A stretch of 64,000 nt of DNA, taken from contig JAPEKQ010000012.1 of NCBI GenBank assembly GCA_029990205.1, positions 11,710 through 75,709 on the forward strand, in the 5' to 3' direction. Shown piece by piece: positions 35,832 through 43,410 of the stretch (positions within the stretch are counted from its first letter, which is position 1; every line of letters starts with the position of its first letter). Source of the DNA: a bacterium. GTDB lineage: Bacteria; Joyebacterota; Joyebacteria; Joyebacterales; Joyebacteraceae. Position numbers and translations under genes: made by a program. The notes under the pieces were generated by a model, which ran no database searches, was not told the origin of the DNA, and saw only the letters and a list, made by a program, of their open reading frames with translations.

Positions 35832-36776
35832 TTAGCTGCTCGAATCGACCCCGGCCGCCGCCAGCGCCTCGCGGACGCGTCCGCCGCTCTCCTCGAGCAA
35901 CCGCTCCGCGTCGGCTCGGTCCCGGCCCGTCCTCGCCATGACGATGGCGAGCTTGACGTGGCCGCCGGCCCTCTCCATGGTCTCCGCAGCCTCATTGTAC
36001 GACAGTCCGGCGGTCTCTACGAGGATTCTGCAGGAGCGGTCGCGGAGCTTGTCACAGGTGGCATTGAGGTCGACCATCAGGTTGCCGAAGGTCTTCCCGA
36101 GAAGCACCCAGGCCGAGGTTGTGATGGTATTGAGCACGAGCTTCGTGGCGGTGCCCGCCTTCATCCGGGTCGAACCGGTGACGACCTCGGGACCCGTGAG
36201 CGGGTTGATGACGATGTCCACATCGACCGCACCGTCGGGAACCGGGCTGCACGAGAGGAAGATCGTCGCGGCCCCATCCTCCCGGGCAGCGATGAGCGCC
36301 CCGTGCACGTACGGGGTCACGCCGCTCGTCGCGATGCCGAGCACGACGTCCGCCTCGGTCACACCGAGCTCGCGGAGATCCGCTGCACCGCCCGACTCCT
36401 CGTCCTCCGCCCCCTCCTTCGCCCGCACGAGCGCGCCGTACCCACCCGCGATGATGCCGCGGATGACGTCCGGGTCGCTCCCGAAGGTCGGGGGACACTC
36501 GGCGGCGTCGAGCACGCCGAGCCGGCCGCTGGTACCGGCACCCACGTAGATGAGCCGACCACCTCTTCCGAGGCGGTCGGCCACGAGCTCAACGGCGGCG
36601 GCGATCGTCTCGCGTTCACGAGCGACCGCCGCGGCTACCGTGGAGTCTTCCGAATTGATGAGATCAACGAGCTCGAGGGAAGTCAGTCGGTCGAGCTCAG
36701 CTGAGTTCGGGTTCCGCTGCTCCGTGAGAAGCGACCCCATGTCACTCATGTCACGCTCAGGCCGCTTCCAGCCCAC
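35832..36776 (-). CDS. murQ: N-acetylmuramic acid 6-phosphate etherase
   Basis: A 314-residue SIS-domain enzyme that removes D-lactate from MurNAc-6-phosphate to give GlcNAc-6-phosphate. LTEQRNPNS near the N terminus, YVGAGTSGRLGVLDAAE and GIATSGVTPYV are MurQ hallmarks. The start is GTG at 36776: AGGAGG lies four bases upstream, and the codon overlaps the preceding stop as TAGTG. An ATG at 36749 is the alternative. It is a typical recycling enzyme acting after AnmK. Confidence 0.96.
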   Translation of the reverse strand: MGWKRPERDMSDMGSLLTEQRNPNSAELDRLTSLELVDLINSEDSTVAAAVARERETIAAAVELVADRLGRGGRLIYVGAGTSGRLGVLDAAECPPTFGSDPDVIRGIIAGGYGALVRAKEGAEDEESGGAADLRELGVTEADVVLGIATSGVTPYVHGALIAAREDGAATIFLSCSPVPDGAVDVDIVINPLTGPEVVTGSTRMKAGTATKLVLNTITTSAWVLLGKTFGNLMVDLNATCDKLRDRSCRILVETAGLSYNEAAETMERAGGHVKLAIVMARTGRDRADAERLLEESGGRVREALAAAGVDSSS

Positions 36777-37681
36777 TAGACCTCCTGTGCGATGGCCTCC
36801 GGCTGCTGATGGAGGCTGTCGTAGTGATCACGAATGCGAATGTACGCGAGCGTCCAGAGCGAGTAGTCGTACGTGCCAAGCGCGCCCGAAATGATGATAA
36901 CAAGCGCGATGCCGATGGGGATACCCACAACGAGCGCCGCGAAGACATTCAGCATACCGAGAAGGATGAACGGGACGGCCACGAGCAGCAGCCCGAAGAT
37001 GATGCAGAACATGAACACGAGCCCGGACACGAGCGAGACGAGCCAGACCACCATCGAGTTCCAGAAGTACTGCTTCGTGAGCGCCCAGCCGAGGCTGAGG
37101 CTCTCGAAGATGCCTTGATTGCGCAGCACCGCCTCGCGCTCCGCGTACGTCACTGTGAAGGCCAGGAGGAACGCGAACGCGAGGAACGGGATGAACAGGA
37201 GCGCGGCGATCGCAATGGCGATGACGGCCCCGGCTTCGCCCGCGAGGAGCGGGAGCAGAATCGGAACGAGGAAGACGAAGCCACCGACGAAGAACGCGAT
37301 CAGGCCGATGATCGCGATGCCGAGCATCTTGAGGAAGTTCTTGTAGCCAATCTCCCAGGCTCGGCCGAAGGTGATGTCGTGCTCTCGATCGGCGTGCGCG
37401 ATGCTGCCGATCAGAGCGCCCTTGGAGAGCAGGCCCATCACGAAGAAGACGAACCACATGATGACCATGCCCATGACGATCATCGCAACGAGTTCGACAT
37501 GCGTCGCGAGCCACTCGCGTGCCTGCGGTCCGGCATGCTCGCCCCAGGAGCTTGAGTTGCCCGAGCTCCCGCTGGTACCGGCCGCGAAGAATCCGAAGAA
37601 CCACAGGAACTTGTACTTCCAGAGGATGTGGAACGACCGGGTCACGAGCCCCCAGTAGTCGATCGACAGCGACGCATTCAT
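36776..37681 (-). CDS. Polytopic inner-membrane protein of unknown function
   Basis: A 301-residue protein with about six hydrophobic segments, glycine/alanine-rich, and a short Ser/Gly-rich stretch near residue 40. It resembles DUF4013/GlpQ-membrane-domain-like proteins in hydropathy only. No transporter signature was recognised. It is the first gene of the recycling directon and its stop overlaps the murQ start, so a role in uptake or sensing of wall fragments is possible. No AmpG permease is encoded in the cluster. Confidence 0.7.
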   Translation of the reverse strand: MNASLSIDYWGLVTRSFHILWKYKFLWFFGFFAAGTSGSSGNSSSWGEHAGPQAREWLATHVELVAMIVMGMVIMWFVFFVMGLLSKGALIGSIAHADREHDITFGRAWEIGYKNFLKMLGIAIIGLIAFFVGGFVFLVPILLPLLAGEAGAVIAIAIAALLFIPFLAFAFLLAFTVTYAEREAVLRNQGIFESLSLGWALTKQYFWNSMVVWLVSLVSGLVFMFCIIFGLLLVAVPFILLGMLNVFAALVVGIPIGIALVIIISGALGTYDYSLWTLAYIRIRDHYDSLHQQPEAIAQEV

Positions 37682-37959
37682 GACGCACTCCCTTTCGCAT
37701 CCCGCTGATGCGGGCGGACTGCCTCCGGCGACCCTGTCGGGTCACCCCCCGCGCGGCACCGGACCCGCTGTGCATCTCCTCGCGACGGTCCGGCCGGCGC
37801 TCCGACTCACTCTGAGCCTACAGGATGCGTCCGTCCTGTGGAATCAACGCCCCGCGAGTGGCCGATTCCTCAATGTGAGGCGTCCTCACGCGGGGGTGAA
37901 ACGCAACATCTGCAGCGTGTGCAACGGTGCCCGCATCGCCGAACCCCGCGGATCCCGGA
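37682..37959. other. Intergenic region upstream of the recycling directon
   Basis: A gap of 278 bases that should carry the directon's promoter. The best minus-strand candidate, TTGATT near 37838-37843, lacks a good -10 at 17 bases. A small hairpin GTGAGG-ACG-CCTCAC occurs near 37875-37892. No reading frame of note. Confidence 0.3.
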
Positions 37960-39030
37960 CTATGCTCCACTGCCGTGGACGAGCCAGAGCGCAATGAGAT
38001 AGATGGGAAGGAGCGTGAGCGCCAGCACCCGCGCGCGCACCTTGCTCTCGCGGAACCAGCCGACCCTGAGGCCCGCGAGAACGGACAGCGTCAGGATGAT
38101 GGCCGCACCGACGTTCACGAGGTTCCCGCCGGCGAGGTCGAACCATGCGGTCCTCGCGCCGGACGTCAGAAGCAGCGGTGCTCCGACCGCGAAGACGAGG
38201 ATGTTGATGCTGTTGCTCCCGAGGAGCGTTCCGATCGCCATGTCGGGCGATCGCGCGCTCCGAACGGCCGCGGTGGCCACCGTCACCTCCGGCAGCGAGG
38301 TCGCGATGGCGACGAGGAGCGTTCCGACGAACGTGTGACCAAGCACCAGCCCTTCACCGAACTGGTGCTCTGCGATGGCGGCTGCACTCCTCGAGATCAG
38401 GACACCGGCGGCGATAACGAGCAGCGAGAGCACGGCGAAGCTGACGGCCGCGGCGGCAACACCCGGCTGCTCCGCTCCGCCTGCAGGGGACGCGGCGTCC
38501 GCGACGGGGATGCGGCCCGCGGGGACATCATCTGCTGCTCCGGCGTCCTCCGATTTCTTCCTCCGGTTCACGATCGAGTCGACGACGAACAGCATGACGA
38601 CGGGCAGACTGAAGAGCGCCGCGGCGGCCAGTGGAGACGCCACACGGGAGCCGTAGGCAACGCCGGCCCCGACCACGGCCGTCATAGCGAGCAGAAGGAG
38701 GCAGGTCCTCGAGAACCGGCTTCCATCGGTCCGCGCGAGCAGCCCTCCCCCGACAAGCGCGAACTCGAGCGCGGCGATAGCAGTGATGTTGAAGTTGTTG
38801 CTCCCGAGGATGTTCCCGAGCGCGAGATCGGGGGCGTGCTCGACGAGCATCGCCGAGAGCGTGACGGAGAGCTCCGGGAGCGACGTGATGATTGCGAGCA
38901 CGAAGAGCCCGACGGCGGTCGCCGAGATGCCGAGCCGGTCGGCAAGAACCTTCCCGTGCACGGGCAACCTGCCCCCGCTGAGGAAGATGACCCCTGTCGC
39001 TACGAAGAAGAGTATGAACTGAAGTGCCAC
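37960..39030 (-). CDS. Na+/Ca2+ exchanger (CaCA family, YrbG-like)
   Basis: A 356-residue inner-membrane antiporter with two homologous halves. The alpha-repeats carry the ion-binding acidic residues: SLPELSVTLSAM...LGNILGSNNFN in the first half and TSLPEVTVATAAV...GTLLGSNSINI in the second. About 10-11 helices are separated by a hydrophilic loop (about 170-205). It would export Ca2+ in exchange for Na+ or H+. The start is GTG at 39030. A good promoter precedes it at 39107-39135. Confidence 0.93.
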   Translation of the reverse strand: MALQFILFFVATGVIFLSGGRLPVHGKVLADRLGISATAVGLFVLAIITSLPELSVTLSAMLVEHAPDLALGNILGSNNFNITAIAALEFALVGGGLLARTDGSRFSRTCLLLLAMTAVVGAGVAYGSRVASPLAAAALFSLPVVMLFVVDSIVNRRKKSEDAGAADDVPAGRIPVADAASPAGGAEQPGVAAAAVSFAVLSLLVIAAGVLISRSAAAIAEHQFGEGLVLGHTFVGTLLVAIATSLPEVTVATAAVRSARSPDMAIGTLLGSNSINILVFAVGAPLLLTSGARTAWFDLAGGNLVNVGAAIILTLSVLAGLRVGWFRESKVRARVLALTLLPIYLIALWLVHGSGA

Positions 39031-39106
39031 GCGGCCCCCAATACAAGCGTTCGCCTCCGCCGCAGGGCGGGATCCGACCCACACGGCGGCATTCGGCTCT
39101 CACGGC

Positions 39107-39135
39107 AGTATAGGAACCCCCCACGCAGGGGTCAA
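39107..39135 (-). promoter_or_regulatory. Promoter of the Na+/Ca2+ exchanger gene
   Basis: On the minus strand TTGACC (complement of 39130-39135), 17 bases, TATACT (complement of 39107-39112): 5/6 and 5/6 to consensus. The predicted leader is about 70 bases. Confidence 0.75.
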
Positions 39136-39169
39136 TTGAAAGGCGCCGGGCCCGCCAGAGCCCGACGCC
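39135..39169 (-). terminator. Terminator after the small lamin-tail gene
   Basis: On the minus strand GGCGTCGGGC pairs with GCCCGGCGCC over ten positions, including one G-T pair, around an 8-base loop. TTTCAATT follows. It lies about 90 bases after the stop at 39259 and directly abuts the next promoter. Confidence 0.75.
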
Positions 39170-39258
39170 CATCCCTCGTTGTGACTCACTGCCACACTCA
39201 CAGCGGAACGCGCCTGAACTCCGCACAGACGATTCCGTGCAGCGCAGCTGGCGGCCCC

Positions 39259-39873
39259 TCACTCCCTATAGAGCGCTTTGATGCGGCCCCAGGTCCGCTC
39301 CTCGACGGGCGAGCCGACGTTCGACTCTCCGGGTGTCGGCACGAGCCCCGTCTCGGGCGGAGTGGTCGGGTTGAGACCGTCGTACAGCGCCCACTGGCTG
39401 CCCCCATCCGGCATCCGGCCGTACGAGCAGTCGTCGCGCACCACGGCGCTCCCGTACTCCACGCTCGCCGCGACCGACCCGTCAGGCCGCACGAGCTCGA
39501 TGGTGTCCCCGCTGTTATTGAGCGACAGCCCATTGCGGGTGAAGCCGTTGACGTCCTCCCAGATATACGCCTCGTTCCCGTAGACAACGATGATGTCCCC
39601 GGAACCGAGAGTCCCTGAGAACCCGAACTTCCAGCTCGAGTCCGACACGGCATCACGGAGCCTCCACCCTGTCATGTCGACGGCCTCTCCCCCGGCGTTC
39701 ATCAGCTCGATCCATTCGTCGTCGAGCGAATCGTACACGTCGTCGCCGTCCGACGGCGACCAGTCGCTCGCCGGGTCCGCCATGAACTCATTGATAACGA
39801 CATCGGCACACGCCGGAGCGGCAGCGGATGCGAAGAACACGACCGCGAGAACCAACACCCTGACAGTCCGCAC
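39259..39873 (-). CDS. Exported lamin-tail-domain protein with WxxIKxLYR tail
   Basis: A 204-residue protein with a signal peptide (MRTVRVLVLAVVFFASAA) and one lamin-tail domain (about 24-145: VVINEFMADP, DEWIELMN, DMTGWRLRD, IVVYGNEA). The C terminus is RTWGRIKALYRE, matching the tail of the Cys-rich protein at 15669-16385. Lamin-tail domains are thought to bind ligands or membranes outside the cell; the function here is unknown. GAGGAGGTTCAC before the ATG is an excellent ribosome binding site. Confidence 0.85.
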   Translation of the reverse strand: MRTVRVLVLAVVFFASAAAPACADVVINEFMADPASDWSPSDGDDVYDSLDDEWIELMNAGGEAVDMTGWRLRDAVSDSSWKFGFSGTLGSGDIIVVYGNEAYIWEDVNGFTRNGLSLNNSGDTIELVRPDGSVAASVEYGSAVVRDDCSYGRMPDGGSQWALYDGLNPTTPPETGLVPTPGESNVGSPVEERTWGRIKALYRE

Positions 39874-40033
39874 AGTGAACCTCCTCTATATAGATGAACC
39901 GCAGCGAGGGGTCGCAGGGGCTCGGGGAACGCTGACGCGGATGCGCCACGGGGACGCGGCGGGGCATGCCATGCGGGGTGCGGGACGCGCGCGGGATCGT
40001 GGGGATGCGGTCCGGGGTGCCAACACCATAGAC

Positions 40034-40087
40034 AAAGGCCGGAGCAGGGAACGCTTTCAAGCAGAATGCGTTCCAGCCCCGGCCTTC
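40034..40087 (-). terminator. Terminator after the large lamin-tail gene
   Basis: On the minus strand AAGGCCGGGGCTGGAACGC pairs, with two mismatches, with GCGTTCCCTGCTCCGGCCTT, followed by TGTCT. It sits about 70 bases past the stop at 40156. Confidence 0.7.
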
Positions 40088-40155
40088 ATGTTCTTCGTCA
40101 ACCGCCCGGGTACCGGCAGCTCAGGCCGCCGGCCCCGAAGCGGAGACTGACGGTG

Positions 40156-43017
40156 CTACTTGAGCAGCACCATCTTCCTGCTGAGCTGCTCCTCACCGGC
40201 GTTCATCCGGTAGAAGTAGATACCGCTCGCCACGCGCTGTCCAGCAGCGTCGCGACCGGTCCACTCCACGAAGTGCTGACCCGCGCCCAGGCTGTCATCA
40301 AGAAGCGTGACAACCTTGCGACCGGCGATGTCGTAGACGTCGATGGTGACGTCCTGCGGCACCGGAAGCGTGAAGGCGATGGTCGTCTTCGGGTTGAACG
40401 GGTTCGGCATGTTCTGCGCCAGACCGAGCTTCGACGCGACCGGGTTGTCGACACCGACCGGGTTCGCAGCGATGTCCTCATCGCCGCGCGGCTCGATCTT
40501 GTAGTTGCCGTAGAGGAACTCGACAACACCAAGGACGTACACGTTGTCGCCCTGGACCGGGTTGTAGGTGTAGTCGGCATCGTCGTCGACGCGGCAGGTG
40601 TCGCCGGCCGCACCGTTCGTGATGGCCCACTCGCCGAATCCGAGATCCTCGACCTCGACCGTGGCGTCCTCAGCGTACACGAGCACACCCTCGTAGCACT
40701 CGGCGGTGTCCTTCGCCTGCAGATCGACCGTGTTGATCGAGATGGGCTGCGGATCGGCGGCCTTGGAGCTCACGAGCACAGCCGCGTCCGCGAAGTGCAG
40801 GGCGATCTCAGTCTCGCCCCAGTTCTCCTGAACCTCGCCCGAGACGGTGATCTCGTCACCGCGCTCGAAGCTCACGGAGCCGGTACGGTCGTAGATCTTG
40901 ATGCCGTCCCAGCAGCCGCCGCCGCTCGTCTCGATCATGAAGTAGTAGTCGCTGTAGACGCCCGGCTCCGCCGTCACGATACCCTGCGTGTTGACCGCGA
41001 GTGTGTCGTACGGCGACACATCGCTCACGAGCGGATCGACAACGTATTGGATGTCCTGGATCGTCAGCATACCAACGGCAACGCTGTACGAACCGACCGA
41101 GGGCTTCCTGGCGCTCATCGCGCCGTCGGAGGCCTCGATGTAGTACATCATCTCGTCACCATCAGCCCAGGGACCGACCTCGGCGCTGTACATGTCACGC
41201 GTCACCAGCGTCATCGGAGTCTGCGACCAGGTACCGCTCGCCCGCTCCTTGTAAACGAGGGTGGCGGAGGAGATGCCCTGGTTGTCAGTGATGTCGGCCG
41301 TGACCGTGATGTTGCCGGCTACCGGCGGGATCGGCGAGTAGCGGACGGTCTCGATCCGCGGGGGACCGATGATGTCATCGTCCGTTACCGGCTCGATCTT
41401 GTACTGGCTGTAGCTGTACATGAGCGGACCGCGCACCTCGTCGAGCACGTCGAAGAGCACCGGCACGTAGCTGTAGTAGCCGTAGTCGTCGACCTGCGCG
41501 CCACCGGTGCCGTCATCGATGTACCACTGACCGTAGCCGTCCATCTCGGCCGTCACCGTGACGTTGGTCACGCTGACAAGCTGGCCCTCGTACGGCTCCG
41601 CCAGGTACTCGGGGGTACCGGTCGGCTCGGGATAGATGTCGGCGGTGGTCACCGACGCGTAGCTCACCGCGTTGCCGGTCGAGTGCACGACCAGCGACTC
41701 GTCGAAGTGGAGGTAGACCTCGGTCTCGCCGTAGTACTCGGTGACCGTACCGCAAGCCGTGATCTCATCGCCGACGTTGACGTCGAACGGAACGTCGTAC
41801 GTTCCGTAGATCTTGATGCCCTCGAACGGACCGTTGCCTTCCTGGAGCATGCAGAAGGCCGACGAGAAGTCGCCGATGCCGGCCGTGACGATACCGGTCA
41901 CATTCGCGGCCTGGCCAATCTTCGGTGACTCGTCGAAGCCCTCGTCCACATACTGAATGTCGTAGATATCGGTGTAGCCGACCGAGAAATGGTACGGGCC
42001 GGTGAAGCCCTCGGCCGGGTAGTCCATCACGGCACCCATGTTGTCGATCGCGCGGACGAAGTAGCCAACCTGCTCACCGTCAGGCATGAGCGGGAGCTGC
42101 GCCGTGTAGAGCGTATCGACGCCGGTCGCCGCGACCATCATCCAACCGCCGCCCGTCGTCTCCATGTTGTAGTAGACATGGACGGAGTCGATGCTGCCGT
42201 TATCTGAGACGACCGCCGAGACCTCGACGTTGTCAAGCGACGTCGGCGGGATCGGCGAGTAACGCACGGTCCTGACCCACGGCGGGGTGTTGAGAACGTT
42301 CACCGCGCCCGGCGTCGGAGCCTGCATGGTCCAGTCGACGTTCGAGTTGTCGGTGTCCGTGCTCATCGTATCGCGACCAAGCGTGTTGCCAACGAACGGG
42401 ATGCCTTCGAACGCGTTGTCGGTCAGGCCGTCGTCGCCGAAGCACGGGTCGCCCGTGCAGTAGTCCGGGTCCATGTACTCGACGAGGTCGACAAGCGTCG
42501 TCAGCGAGGCAGTCGTGTAGAGGTAGACGACGTCTGCGTTGCTCGTGCTGCCGCAGATGACGCCGTAGCCGTTGCCGCCGACCAGACCGATCTCGTCTCC
42601 GTAGGTGCTCGGATCCAGAAGGATCATGTTCTCGACGAACAGGTAGTCGTGATCAACATGGCTGGCCGCATCATCGTACATCTCGTAGTCAGCCTCGATC
42701 CCGAACTCCTCATAGAAACCATCGTCGCCGTCGTGCGCGTCCTTGGTGACGATGATGTAGCCGTTCGCGGGAATCTCGGCGCCGACCGGGAACTGCCAGC
42801 GGTCCTCACCGCCGCAGAGCTGGTCGTACTCCGGACCACAGAGAACGTATCCGCTGATGTCGACGGCGACCGAGTCCGTGTTGTAGAGCTCGATGAACTC
42901 GGATCCGTCGTAGTAGCTACCCGGGTTCGGATAGATCTCGTTGATCACAATGTCTGCCGACGCAGCCCCGACGACGAGTGCCAGCGTCATCGCGACTGCA
43001 AGGGTGTATCTCAACAT
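40156..43017 (-). CDS. Large exported lamin-tail/OB-fold protein with FlgD-type C-terminal domain
   Basis: A 953-residue extracellular or surface protein. A signal peptide (about 1-20) is followed by a lamin-tail domain (INEIYPNPGSYYDGSEFIEL). Two repeats then follow, each combining an Ig-like segment (VRTVRYSPIPP and ETVRYSPIPP) with an OB-fold region (IQDIQYV...GIVTA...GDEITVSGEV). The last 80 residues form a T9SS/FlgD-type module with NPFNPKTTIAF, VYDIAGRKV, WTGRDAAG and GIYFYRM, probably an export or anchoring signal. OB-fold/lamin-tail combinations occur in secreted nucleases and phosphoesterases, but no catalytic motif is seen. AAGGAGGTCCTTCC precedes the ATG at 43017. It has a consensus promoter and a long structured leader. 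Confidence 0.88.
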   Translation of the reverse strand: MLRYTLAVAMTLALVVGAASADIVINEIYPNPGSYYDGSEFIELYNTDSVAVDISGYVLCGPEYDQLCGGEDRWQFPVGAEIPANGYIIVTKDAHDGDDGFYEEFGIEADYEMYDDAASHVDHDYLFVENMILLDPSTYGDEIGLVGGNGYGVICGSTSNADVVYLYTTASLTTLVDLVEYMDPDYCTGDPCFGDDGLTDNAFEGIPFVGNTLGRDTMSTDTDNSNVDWTMQAPTPGAVNVLNTPPWVRTVRYSPIPPTSLDNVEVSAVVSDNGSIDSVHVYYNMETTGGGWMMVAATGVDTLYTAQLPLMPDGEQVGYFVRAIDNMGAVMDYPAEGFTGPYHFSVGYTDIYDIQYVDEGFDESPKIGQAANVTGIVTAGIGDFSSAFCMLQEGNGPFEGIKIYGTYDVPFDVNVGDEITACGTVTEYYGETEVYLHFDESLVVHSTGNAVSYASVTTADIYPEPTGTPEYLAEPYEGQLVSVTNVTVTAEMDGYGQWYIDDGTGGAQVDDYGYYSYVPVLFDVLDEVRGPLMYSYSQYKIEPVTDDDIIGPPRIETVRYSPIPPVAGNITVTADITDNQGISSATLVYKERASGTWSQTPMTLVTRDMYSAEVGPWADGDEMMYYIEASDGAMSARKPSVGSYSVAVGMLTIQDIQYVVDPLVSDVSPYDTLAVNTQGIVTAEPGVYSDYYFMIETSGGGCWDGIKIYDRTGSVSFERGDEITVSGEVQENWGETEIALHFADAAVLVSSKAADPQPISINTVDLQAKDTAECYEGVLVYAEDATVEVEDLGFGEWAITNGAAGDTCRVDDDADYTYNPVQGDNVYVLGVVEFLYGNYKIEPRGDEDIAANPVGVDNPVASKLGLAQNMPNPFNPKTTIAFTLPVPQDVTIDVYDIAGRKVVTLLDDSLGAGQHFVEWTGRDAAGQRVASGIYFYRMNAGEEQLSRKMVLLK

Positions 43018-43176
43018 GGAAGGACCTCCTTCGGGGTACCCTGTCCTCTCTGTGAACGTCAGATGCCCGTGTGCTGCAGGGAAACGTCTCCCCCTAGCCT
43101 CCTTTTGGATAGAGGTATCCTGTGCTCTTCGCATGTCGTCAGCCCTGGCGACATGCGAGAGGTAGTTGTTGCCACA
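43018..43176 (-). other. Long structured 5' leader of the lamin-tail gene
   Basis: From the promoter at 43183-43211 the transcript should carry about 159 untranslated bases. They include a strong stem (CGCATGTCG/CGACATGCG at 43130-43157, extendable by CTCT/AGAG), a small hairpin GGATA-CCTC-TATCC (43107-43120), and an isolated AAAAGGAGG with no start codon close behind it. I recognise no known riboswitch class. The frame is also open upstream of the ATG to 43194, but no other start has a good site. Confidence 0.5.
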
Positions 43177-43182
43177 CGAGAG

Positions 43183-43211
43183 ATTATACCACACGGAGCA
43201 TGACTTGTCCA
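43183..43211 (-). promoter_or_regulatory. Strong consensus promoter of the large lamin-tail gene
   Basis: On the minus strand TGGACA (complement of 43206-43211), 17 bases, TATAAT (complement of 43183-43188): 5/6 and 6/6. It is the best promoter in the window and implies high expression. Confidence 0.8.
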
Positions 43212-43283
43212 GTGTTCACCGGACGCTCAGGCCCGGCGCAACCGCATGCACTATCGGATGTTAGGACACATCCGCCTCCAACT

Positions 43284-43322
43284 GAACACCCCGCCTGAGG
43301 TTAGCTCCCAGACGGGGTGTTC
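43284..43322 (-). terminator. Putative terminator of the ten-gene unit ending with 5'-nucleotidase
   Basis: GAACACCCCG pairs perfectly with CGGGGTGTTC around a 19-base loop. It lies about 90 bases after the stop at 43411. No long T-run follows on the minus strand, so termination may need help. Confidence 0.55.
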
Positions 43323-43410
43323 TCGTTCATCAGCCTGTGACAGGAATCTCACCGTAGGCGTCCGACGACCGACTCACAGCCGGTCAGGCCATGGCGCCCT
43401 CAGCGCATCG

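Noticed and set aside
39880-39895. TATATA as a -10 box for the gene at 39873
   Set aside because: It lies so close to the start codon that the transcript would begin inside the ribosome binding site, and no -35 box is placed correctly.
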